Assembly: GCA_020861205.1 (NCBI GenBank)
Contig: JAJBSY010000196.1
Span: 1 to 5,183, forward strand
DNA length: 5,183 nt
Source: Deltaproteobacteria bacterium
Lineage (GTDB): Bacteria; Desulfobacterota; Desulfovibrionia; Desulfovibrionales; Desulfovibrionaceae
Direction: 5' to 3'
The first letter of the stretch is position 1. Every line of letters begins with the position of its first letter. Shown here piece after piece: positions 1-5,183 of this stretch. A program made the translations under genes and the position numbers. The notes below the pieces were generated by a model, which worked only from the letters and a program-made list of their open reading frames with translations, was not told the DNA's origin and did not search any database.

Positions 1-1394
1 TACCAGGGCTCGGCATGGTGCCAGGTATCCAGGGCGCGCGCGAGAATCTGCTTGTGCAGGATATTGTCGAGAAACACGTCGCCGGCGTTCATCCAGGCCA
101 AAACCAGCCATATGCCGGGAACGGCAACGCCGACTATGAGGCCGAAAAGCGCGTCCGGTTTGAAGAATCGCGTAATCCGGCCCTGCCAGAGGAGAAAACA
201 GACGCCCGCCAACAGGGGGAAGGCCAGGCCGAGCGGGCCCTTCACCAGAACGGCGGCCCCGGCGAAGAGATACCCGAGCACCATCAGCAGCGGCGCCTTG
301 TTCCGGACCCAGGCGTGGAACAGGAACACATGGCTGATCGTAATGAAGGCCGCGAAAAGCAGGTCCATGCGCAGGTAATGGTTGAGGGCGGCAAAGAAAA
401 AGCCGCTTATAAGGACCAGGTCGGCGGCCAGGACGGTCCGCCTGTCAACGCGCGCGACCAGCGACGCCAGCGCGTGGGTTGCCAGCAGGCACAGCAGGCC
501 GGAAAGCGCCACACCGGCGAAAAAGAGCGTATTGTCCGTGATGGTGACGGAAAACGGCAGGAACGGCTGGACGGCTCTTGCCGCCTCATCGAGGCCGCGC
601 AAAAACCAGAAGAACAGCGGCGGCTTGTCGGGATAGAGCGCGCCGTTGAGATGCAGCACCAGCCAGTCGCCCGCATCGACCATGTTCCGGTATGCGTCGG
701 CGTACCGGACTTCGTCAGAGTACCACAGGGCGCGCGTATCCAGGGTGAACACGACCTGGACCAGGAAAAGCACGAGGGGCAGCACGATGGGAACAAGGGC
801 CAGAACCGTGAAGAGGCGCGAAGCGACCGTCGCCGGGGTAGGCACGACATCGCCGTCTTCATCGCGCATCATGGGGCGGGCGGGCACGACCGGCCCCAAA
901 GCCTTCCCGTTGAACGGCCCGGGTGACGGCGCGCGCGTTTTGGGCGCCTTCCCGGTCTTTTTGCCTTTTACGCCCGGGCCCGGCACGGCGGGATCCGTTT
1001 GAAGCGTTCCCGGCGATGCAACCGCCGTGGCGGAACCGGGTCCTTCGCTGCCCGACGGGGCGGGGATGTCCTTTGCCAGAGCAGCCCACAAATCGTCCGC
1101 CGAACGCGTATCGCCCCCCGAAGCGGGCACCGCCGCCGTTTGGATCGGTTCCGGATCCTTGGCTAGGACAAAATCGACGGAACCTCCCTCCCCCGCTTGC
1201 GCCGGCGATGCTTCGGCAACGGAAGGTCCGGAAGCGCCGGCGACCGGGTCGGCCTCCGGCCCGGAAGCCACGGAACCCTCCTGCGGCGTCTCCCGTGTGA
1301 CGTCCATGGCGGCTTGCCGGGAGATATCCCGCGTTCCGTTTTTTTCCTCCGGCTCGTGGGCGGTCGGGAGCGTACCGTCGATGGGCTTGGTCAT
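1..1394 (-). CDS. ArnT-like PMT-family membrane glycosyltransferase, 3' end beyond window
   Basis: The reading frame is open from an ATG at 1394 to the window edge, giving 464 residues with the C-terminus missing. Residues 1 to about 190 are rich in Ala, Gly, Pro, Ser and Glu and look disordered. The first membrane helix is near 193-216. It is followed by the family's first periplasmic loop, with a DE pair at D227-E228 in a WYSDEVRY context and D256-K257 in YPDKPPL. In ArnT the matching Asp and Lys belong to the active site that handles undecaprenyl-phosphate sugar. Further hydrophobic segments lie around 288-310, 322-338, 342-360, 368-384, 388-404 and 416-433, with a KGPLG motif at 385-389. 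The family (GT83/PMT) moves sugars such as aminoarabinose from a polyprenyl carrier to lipid A on the periplasmic side. The exact sugar and acceptor cannot be read here. The gene lies 31 bases after the PAP2 gene, probably in one operon. Confidence 0.88.
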   Translation of the reverse strand, partial: MTKPIDGTLPTAHEPEEKNGTRDISRQAAMDVTRETPQEGSVASGPEADPVAGASGPSVAEASPAQAGEGGSVDFVLAKDPEPIQTAAVPASGGDTRSADDLWAALAKDIPAPSGSEGPGSATAVASPGTLQTDPAVPGPGVKGKKTGKAPKTRAPSPGPFNGKALGPVVPARPMMRDEDGDVVPTPATVASRLFTVLALVPIVLPLVLFLVQVVFTLDTRALWYSDEVRYADAYRNMVDAGDWLVLHLNGALYPDKPPLFFWFLRGLDEAARAVQPFLPFSVTITDNTLFFAGVALSGLLCLLATHALASLVARVDRRTVLAADLVLISGFFFAALNHYLRMDLLFAAFITISHVFLFHAWVRNKAPLLMVLGYLFAGAAVLVKGPLGLAFPLLAGVCFLLWQGRITRFFKPDALFGLIVGVAVPGIWLVLAWMNAGDVFLDNILHKQILARALDTWHHAEPW

Positions 1395-1401
1395 GGACAA
1401 A

Positions 1402-1407
1402 CTCCTT
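1402..1407 (-). promoter_or_regulatory. Ribosome binding site fixing the start of the ArnT-like gene
   Basis: On the minus strand AAGGAG lies 7 bases before the ATG at 1394. It supports this start, and therefore the long N-terminal extension, over the internal ATG pair at residues 175-176, which has no comparable site upstream. Confidence 0.75.
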
Positions 1408-1425
1408 GGACGATTGGTATTTTTC

Positions 1426-2103
1426 TTATTCGGCGGAATCGAGCCAGGCACGGATGCGCCTGGGCAGCCGTTCCCGCCAGCGGGTCAGTAAAGCGTTCCA
1501 AAACGCCCATGAAGCATAGCCGCTAAGACTGCCGAACACAAGACCGCCCCAGATATCCGTCGGGTGGTGCATACTCAGATAAATGCGCGAAAAGGCGACC
1601 GCCGCGATCAGCAGGCCGAAACCCAGCGCGAGCGGCAGGGACGCCCTCGATCCATACCGCCAGATGAACGGCAACGCCGAACCCAGGATTTCCCCGGTAT
1701 GCCCGGAAGGGAAGGACTGGTATCCCCAACCGAGGGAAAAGGGATGGAACGGGCCGCCGGTCATGGGACGGGGACGCCCCACGGCGATTTTGACCACCCG
1801 GCAGAGCAGCGCGGCAATAAGAACCTGGGCGACCAGGTAGCTCAGCACGAAAAAAATATCCTCCGGCCTTTTACGCCGTACGCCTCGCAACAGGAAAAGG
1901 ACGTACACCAGATAAAAGGCGTAGAGCGCGCAATCCGAAAAAAGTTCCATGGGCGGCGTCCAGGATGGATGCGCCTTGCGGACGGCGGTAAAGAAACCAT
2001 AAACCGCGTTTTCCGGACCGATGAAACAATGCAGGCCTATCAGAAGAAGAGACACGGGCACCAGGCACAGTGCGTGCAAAACAAAAGGGTATGGCGTGCG
2101 CAT
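1426..2103 (-). CDS. PAP2-family membrane phosphatase
   Basis: This is a 225-residue integral membrane protein carrying all three PAP2 phosphatase motifs. They are K-X6-RP at K105-R112-P113, PSGH at 132-135, and SR-X5-H-X3-D at S172, R173, H179 and D183. The catalytic histidines are present, so the enzyme should be active. Hydrophobic segments lie near residues 7-28, 55-75, 83-103, 139-148, 157-172 and 184-203. Relatives dephosphorylate undecaprenyl pyrophosphate, phosphatidylglycerol phosphate, or lipid A (LpxE/LpxF type) at the periplasmic face; which substrate applies here is not decided by sequence. It precedes the ArnT-like gene by 31 bases, which favours a polyprenyl-phosphate or lipid A role. 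I chose the ATG at 2103, which has a closely spaced AAGGG before it. A TTG at 2142 would add 13 residues but lacks a visible ribosome binding site, and a stop codon closes the frame at 2158-2160. Confidence 0.9.
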   Translation of the reverse strand: MRTPYPFVLHALCLVPVSLLLIGLHCFIGPENAVYGFFTAVRKAHPSWTPPMELFSDCALYAFYLVYVLFLLRGVRRKRPEDIFFVLSYLVAQVLIAALLCRVVKIAVGRPRPMTGGPFHPFSLGWGYQSFPSGHTGEILGSALPFIWRYGSRASLPLALGFGLLIAAVAFSRIYLSMHHPTDIWGGLVFGSLSGYASWAFWNALLTRWRERLPRRIRAWLDSAE

Positions 2104-2266
2104 CGCCCTTGTATACCGGCAAAAAAACGGGTTGAAAAGCAAAAGCCGCCGGAATTTTCACCGAATAAAAGAATGGATTTTCGTTCCGAAAGTATATATA
2201 TGCCCCCTTCCATCGGGTATGGTTGCGCCATGATGCATCCCCAACCCGACGGCCGAAGGTCGTGCC
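2104..2266. promoter_or_regulatory. Divergent promoter region between PAP2 and MATE genes
   Basis: The two genes start back to back here, so promoters for both directions should lie in this gap. Within otherwise GC-rich DNA, about 2152-2202 is AT-rich. It includes TATATATAT at 2193-2201, a possible -10 on the plus strand, and on the minus strand a TTTTAT at 2165-2170 that could serve the PAP2 operon. No convincing -35 box accompanies either, so the exact promoters are not assigned. A ribosome binding site for the MATE gene (GAAGG, 7 bases before its ATG) is present at 2255-2259. Confidence 0.4.
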
Positions 2267-3652
2267 ATGTACCCCTTTTCGTCCATTAAAGCGCGCTGGA
2301 GCGCGCCGCAGGGCTACCGTGAAGTCCTGCGCGTCGGGTTGCCCCTTATTGCAGGCATGGTCTCGTCAACCGCCATGCAGTTCACGGACAGGCTGTTTCT
2401 CAGCCATTACTCGGTCACGTCCATCGCCGCGGCCATGCCGAGCTCCATGGCCGCCATGGTCCTGCAGCTTCCGCTGGTGGGTCTGTGCGGGTACGTTTCG
2501 GTTTTTATCGCCCACTATGTCGGCGCCGGTCGGTACAAGGATGTCGGCGCGGCCCTCTGGCAGGGGCTCTGGATGGCGCTTGCCGGCACCGCGCTACTGG
2601 CGTTCGCCTGCCTCCTGGCCGAACCGTTGTTCACCTGGACGGGGCATCCCCCGGCCGTCCTTGCGGAGGAGATCGTTTATTTCCGCATTCTTACGCTCGG
2701 ATCGGCTTTTTTTCTGCTTGGCGCGGTGGTGAGCGGTTTTTTTATCGGTCGCGGCCATACCCGGCCGGTGCTGATCGCCAACCTGCTCGGGGCGCTGCTG
2801 AACATTCCGTTGGACTACGCCCTCATTTTCGGTAAATGGGGCGTGCCCGCGCTGGGTATCGCCGGGGCGGGCCTCGCCACGGTCATCGGCTGGGCGTTCT
2901 GCGCGGTTCTCCTGGGCCTCGGCGTTTTCACGGCAAAAAACGACCGGGACTTCCGCGTCTTCCGTTCCTGGCGCTTCAAAGGGGCACTGTTCCTCCGGCT
3001 TTTCCGTTTCGGCGGTCCCAGCGGCATCAACCTGTTTATGGAAGTTGTGGGCTTCGCCTGGTTCACGTTGGAAGTCGGCAGGCTGGGAGAAATCGCCCTT
3101 GCGGCCAGCAACATCGCGCTTTCGGTGAACTCTCTGGTGTTCATGCCCATGCTCGGCATGAACTCCGCCGCCGCGACCCTGGTCGGCCAGGCCATGGGGG
3201 CCAAACAGCCGGAAAAGGCGGCAAAGGTCACCTACAGCGCCCTGCAACTGTGCCTCGTGTACATGCTGCCCCTCTCCCTTTCCTTTTTCTTTTTCGCGGG
3301 GCCGCTGATGGACATTTTCCGTCCGGGAGACCCCACGGTTGAATACGGGCCGATCCGGAGCACGGGGATCATCCTCATCTATTACATCGCCGTCTATTCC
3401 CTAGTGGATTCCTGCAACATCGTGTTCCTGGGCGCGCTCAAGGGCGCGGGCGACACCTTCTTCATCATGCTGATCCTGGGCGGAACGGGCCTCTTCGTGC
3501 TTGCGCTGCCCATCCTGATCTTGAAATGGCTGGGGCTCGCCTCGCTGCATCCGCTCTGGATCGTGCTGACCGTCTATGTCATGAGCATGGCGCTCTGTTC
3601 CTACCTGCGCTTCAGGCACGGTAAATGGCGCCGGATGCGCGTGGTGGACTGA
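2267..3652 (+). CDS. MATE-family (NorM-like) cation-coupled exporter
   Basis: This complete 461-residue protein has the usual length and 12-helix pattern of MATE exporters, with two homologous halves. Family marks in order are D41 in a QFTDRLFLS context at the end of helix 1; GFFIGRGHTRP at 158-167, then NIPLDYALIFG at 179-189; ALGIAGAGLAT at 195-205; VGQAMGAKQPEKA at 306-318; and GALKGAGDT at 389-397. By position D41, E259 (in NLFMEVVGF) and D381 (in SLVDSCN) correspond to the acidic residues that bind sodium in Vibrio NorM, which suggests Na+-driven export. The family expels cationic drugs, dyes and some metabolites across the inner membrane; the substrate is not readable here. The start ATG has GAAGG 7 bases upstream. 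It is divergent from the PAP2 operon and is probably transcribed alone, since the next gene converges on it. Confidence 0.93.
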   Translation: MYPFSSIKARWSAPQGYREVLRVGLPLIAGMVSSTAMQFTDRLFLSHYSVTSIAAAMPSSMAAMVLQLPLVGLCGYVSVFIAHYVGAGRYKDVGAALWQGLWMALAGTALLAFACLLAEPLFTWTGHPPAVLAEEIVYFRILTLGSAFFLLGAVVSGFFIGRGHTRPVLIANLLGALLNIPLDYALIFGKWGVPALGIAGAGLATVIGWAFCAVLLGLGVFTAKNDRDFRVFRSWRFKGALFLRLFRFGGPSGINLFMEVVGFAWFTLEVGRLGEIALAASNIALSVNSLVFMPMLGMNSAAATLVGQAMGAKQPEKAAKVTYSALQLCLVYMLPLSLSFFFFAGPLMDIFRPGDPTVEYGPIRSTGIILIYYIAVYSLVDSCNIVFLGALKGAGDTFFIMLILGGTGLFVLALPILILKWLGLASLHPLWIVLTVYVMSMALCSYLRFRHGKWRRMRVVD

Positions 3653-3913
3653 TCCGGGTTCCGGAAACGGCTCAAATAATTGCTTCGATATTAAGGAAGG
3701 AAGCGCCGGATCACGGTGTTGTCCCGGTCCGATTGGCGTTTTTATCCCGCCCCCGGCTCCAACGAAGGTAGTGCCTCAATGTGACTTCAGACAAGGAAGG
3801 CAAGTTGCGCGCGAAGCGAGTGTATCGAGACATCCATGAGCTTCGCGCGGGACGAGCCTGACGAAGTATCAAGCAAATTGAGCACTACCCGAACGGAAGA
3901 TCGGTTGCCGTCG
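3653..3913. other. Intergenic gap between convergent genes
   Basis: No gene is supported in these 261 bases. The MATE gene ends at 3652 and the minus-strand 139-residue gene ends at 3914, so transcripts from both sides finish here. GATCCGG at 3651-3657 can pair with CCGGATC at 3706-3712, but the 48-base loop and lack of a following T-run make it a poor terminator. A short T-run at 3739-3743 has no clear stem before it. The rest is dominated by the palindromic element at 3767-3889, which could itself stop transcription from both sides. Confidence 0.6.
3767..3889. mobile_element. Palindromic MITE-like element, 123 bp
   Basis: The outer ends are perfect inverted repeats: GGTAGTGC at 3767-3774 and GCACTACC at 3882-3889. 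After one unpaired C they continue as TCAAT at 3776-3780 with ATTGA at 3877-3881. An inner stem pairs CGCGCGAAGC at 3808-3817 with GCTTCGCGCG at 3840-3849 around a 22-base loop. Outer and inner stems share the same centre (about 3828), and the less well paired stretches between them are 27 bases on each side, so the whole element folds as one long hairpin. The tetranucleotide CGAA lies directly outside both ends (3763-3766 and 3890-3893), as expected for a target duplication. It encodes no protein and sits between convergent genes. These signs fit a miniature inverted-repeat transposable element or a REP-like repeat. I cannot name a parent family, and a purely terminator-like role remains possible. 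Confidence 0.6.
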
Positions 3914-4333
3914 CTATTGCCCGGCCTGGGCGAGAATGAGCTTGACCTCGTCAAGCGAAAGCCCGGTGGACCGGGCGAGTTCCAACGGCGTTTTACCCTG
4001 GCGCGCTCCGGAAAGGATAAGCTCGCGCAAAAACCCGGGAGAACGGGTAACGGCTTCCGCCTGGTTCAAGAGGCGCGTCAGTTCGGCCGCCCGTTCCTCA
4101 AGCCGCACGTCGAGTTGTTTCAATACCTGTTGCCGGTCGGCAAAGCTGGTGATGAGGTCCTTTTCCAACCGCGCGTTCTGCTCGAGGTTTGCCAGAAGCG
4201 ACGCCTGCCCCGCCTGGAGCTTGAGCAAAAGCTCCTCGGATTTGCGAAGACGGCGGAAAAAGGAAAGAAGCAGAAAAAAAAGAACGAATTCAAAAAGGGT
4301 TACAAGGGCCAGAAGCCAGAAAGTTACCTGCAT
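3914..4333 (-). CDS. Membrane-anchored coiled-coil protein with C-terminal helical domain, in flagellar operon
   Basis: This 139-residue protein has three parts. There is a membrane helix at about residues 4-26. A long charged helix follows at about 28-95, with heptad-like Leu spacing that suggests a coiled coil. A small C-terminal domain at about 112-136 (GKTPLELARSTGLSLDEVKLIL) has the look of a helix-turn-helix fold. The order of membrane anchor, coiled coil and small helical domain is that of SwrB (YlxL) of Bacillus, which promotes flagellar export-apparatus assembly, and of DUF6115-type proteins near flagellar genes. The similarity is in architecture and I did not test it by alignment. 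DNA binding is unlikely for a membrane-tethered protein of this type; the C-terminal domain may instead bind a partner. The ATG at 4333 is preceded by GAGG at 4339-4342. It is the last gene visible in a minus-strand set following fliL, so a flagellar role is inferred from context. Confidence 0.82.
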   Translation of the reverse strand: MQVTFWLLALVTLFEFVLFFLLLSFFRRLRKSEELLLKLQAGQASLLANLEQNARLEKDLITSFADRQQVLKQLDVRLEERAAELTRLLNQAEAVTRSPGFLRELILSGARQGKTPLELARSTGLSLDEVKLILAQAGQ

Positions 4334-4360
4334 GGGTGCCTCGGGTGGTGCGAAATCGCG

Positions 4361-4383
4361 AACGGAAACGGCGTATTTCCGTT
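4361..4383. repeat. Perfect 8-bp inverted repeat upstream of the 139-residue gene
   Basis: AACGGAAA at 4361-4368 and TTTCCGTT at 4376-4383 are exact reverse complements with a 7-base spacer. The structure lies in the 90-base gap between the 107- and 139-residue genes, 28 bases before the start codon of the latter. No T-run follows on either strand, so it does not look like an intrinsic terminator. It could be an mRNA processing or stability hairpin, or an operator for a dimeric protein. Confidence 0.5.
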
Positions 4384-4423
4384 GCCCGCAAAAACATACG
4401 TGATTGCGGCGGCGAAGACAACA

Positions 4424-4747
4424 TTACACCTTGAGGTTCACAATGTTCCCGGCCCAGGGAGTGTCGGGGGAGCTATCAGGCTGCTCCTCCGGCGGCGGTT
4501 CGCCCCGGCGCCGGGGCGTATCCCCGGATGCCCCCCCGCCGTGTCCATCTTTTTCCGACTTGAGGGCGCGATTCTTCGCCGTCTTTTCCGGCTCGGCTAT
4601 GGCGTCCTTTTGCTGTTTGAGCGCTTCGGGGGCCGCCTGCTGCGCCGTCTGGCGGGCTATCTCGGGCTGCCCCTGCGCCTCGTGCGCTATGCGGTCGGCG
4701 TATCCCAGCTGGGCCAGTTGGGTCACGGGTATGTTTATCTGGCTCAT
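4424..4747 (-). CDS. Small hydrophilic protein of unknown function in flagellar operon
   Basis: This 107-residue protein has no signal peptide or membrane segment. Residues 1-16 (MSQINIPVTQLAQLGY) are moderately hydrophobic. Residues 17-60 are rich in Ala, Gln and Glu and could form a helix. Residues 61-96 are charged and Pro/Gly-rich and look disordered. The tail, WAGNIVNLKV, turns hydrophobic again, so the two ends look like short binding segments joined by a flexible linker. I do not recognise a characterised family. A strong ribosome binding site, GGGAGG at 4752-4757, lies 4 bases before the ATG. The gene starts 50 bases after the fliL stop codon and precedes the coiled-coil membrane protein, which suggests an accessory role in flagellar assembly or motor function, but this is inferred from position only. 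An 18-bp perfect palindrome lies within the coding sequence. Confidence 0.78.
   Translation of the reverse strand: MSQINIPVTQLAQLGYADRIAHEAQGQPEIARQTAQQAAPEALKQQKDAIAEPEKTAKNRALKSEKDGHGGGASGDTPRRRGEPPPEEQPDSSPDTPWAGNIVNLKV
4501..4518. repeat. Perfect 18-bp GC palindrome inside a coding region
   Basis: CGCCCCGGCGCCGGGGCG reads the same on both strands, with no spacer. It lies in the part of the 107-residue gene that encodes the Thr-Pro-Arg-Arg-Arg-Gly-Glu stretch of the disordered linker. It could simply reflect GC-rich codon use for Arg, Pro and Gly, or form a strong hairpin or cruciform. Confidence 0.5.
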
Positions 4748-4797
4748 ACTACCTCCCGTTTTCGCGGTGCGGTCGGTGCCGGCGGCAAAAGGTCCCC

Positions 4798-5183
4798 TTA
4801 TTGCACGATATAATCCTGGATCAGTATTTCCGAAACCTTGCCGCTGCCGAGATGCTCGTTCATGACCGTCATAAGATCGCTCTTGAACGCCTGCACCCTG
4901 GTTTCGTCCCTCAACGATAATATCGGCTGATTGCGCAAATAATAAAAGAGCGCGTCCCGGAGAACGAGTTTTTTTCCGTTCATTTCTCCGAACAGGACGG
5001 GGTTATCCGTGGGAACGCTGAACGTCAGGGTCAGAAAACGGCTGTTGCCTTCGGTATCTTTCAATTCCACCCAGAAAGGTTCCCACTGCATGGTAAACTG
5101 GGGTGTGGGCGCTTCCGGCAAAGTCCTTGGGGCCAAAACGACCTTTTCCGGCTCGTCGGGAGACGCGGCGACCGGTTCATCCC
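4798..5183 (-). CDS. fliL: Flagellar basal body-associated protein FliL, 5' end beyond window
   Basis: The frame is open to the window edge, giving the C-terminal 127 residues. The cytoplasmic N-terminus and membrane helix that FliL normally has are outside. The visible part begins with an acidic, Pro-rich linker. The periplasmic FliL domain follows: a strand pair around FTMQWEPFWVEL and FLTLTFSV, a helix beginning KLVLRDALFYYLRNQ, and the characteristic ending FKSDLMTVMNEHLGSGKVSEILIQDYIVQ-type helix-strand unit (last residues IQDYIVQ). FliL sits around the flagellar stator (MotA/MotB) and supports motor torque and stator stability. A TTG at 5136 is within the frame but is not needed as a start, because the domain's linker continues upstream in frame with no stop. 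Two small genes follow on the same strand, the first 50 bases downstream. The match rests on domain pattern and the C-terminal signature. Confidence 0.83.
   Translation of the reverse strand, partial: DEPVAASPDEPEKVVLAPRTLPEAPTPQFTMQWEPFWVELKDTEGNSRFLTLTFSVPTDNPVLFGEMNGKKLVLRDALFYYLRNQPILSLRDETRVQAFKSDLMTVMNEHLGSGKVSEILIQDYIVQ

Noticed and set aside
407..862. 151-residue minus-strand frame rich in Ser, Arg, Trp and Cys
   Set aside because: It is a shifted frame over the ArnT-like gene. The frame that carries the DE and DKPP motifs runs through without a stop.
15..926. 303-residue plus-strand open frame
   Set aside because: It is antisense to the ArnT-like gene. Its protein is full of Gln, Glu, Arg, His and Gly with no domain, which is typical of the shadow of a membrane protein gene.
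2221..2237. Possible sigma-54 promoter (GG...GC) before the MATE gene
   Set aside because: The spacing between GG and GC is 12 bases rather than 10, and the flanking bases match the consensus poorly.
1564..2289. 241-residue plus-strand open frame
   Set aside because: It lies opposite the PAP2 gene, whose three catalytic motifs are all intact, and has a shadow-like composition.
2594..3247. 217-residue minus-strand open frame
   Set aside because: It is antisense to the MATE gene and rich in Gln, Glu, Arg and Gly, with no recognisable domain or ribosome binding site.
3651..3712. GATCCGG/CCGGATC as a terminator for the MATE gene
   Set aside because: The loop of 48 bases is long and no T-run follows, so it was kept only as a note in the gap description.
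3767..3889. CRISPR repeat or tRNA gene in the palindromic region
   Set aside because: There is one inverted structure rather than spaced direct repeats, and it shows neither a cloverleaf nor a CCA-type acceptor end.
3836..4813. 325-residue plus-strand open frame
   Set aside because: It begins inside the palindromic element and crosses two minus-strand genes that have good ribosome binding sites and sensible protein architecture.

Overview
The window is GC-rich and densely coded, with third-position GC bias and short intergenic gaps. The gene set is a flagellar FliL, an ArnT/PMT-type membrane glycosyltransferase, a PAP2 phosphatase and a NorM-type MATE exporter. This points to a motile Gram-negative bacterium. 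The protein style resembles Desulfovibrio and its relatives (Desulfovibrionaceae), but that assignment is from recognition only and was not tested.

Layout. Positions 1-2103 hold a two-gene operon read on the minus strand: a PAP2-family lipid phosphatase (1426-2103), then, 31 bases downstream, an ArnT-like glycosyltransferase (1394 down to the window edge, 3' end missing) with an unusual N-terminal extension of about 190 residues. Positions 2104-2266 are an AT-rich divergent promoter region. A complete MATE-family exporter follows on the plus strand (2267-3652). Positions 3653-3913 separate convergent genes and contain a 123-bp near-symmetrical palindrome (3767-3889) whose ends are perfect inverted repeats bordered by a CGAA duplication, like a small non-autonomous transposable element. 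The right part, 3914-5183, is the 3' end of a minus-strand flagellar operon: the C-terminal part of FliL (4798 to the window edge), a 107-residue hydrophilic protein of unknown function (4424-4747), and a 139-residue protein with one membrane helix, a coiled coil and a small helical C-terminal domain (3914-4333), similar in architecture to SwrB of Bacillus.

How the genes may work together. The PAP2 and ArnT-like proteins both act on polyprenyl-phosphate or lipid A-type substrates at the inner membrane, so their operon probably makes or recycles an envelope lipid modification. The MATE gene is divergent and may share regulatory DNA, but it is not obviously in the same pathway. The FliL group concerns flagellar motor assembly or function. 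The most interesting items are the palindromic element, the long disordered extension on the ArnT-like enzyme, and the two uncharacterised proteins downstream of fliL.
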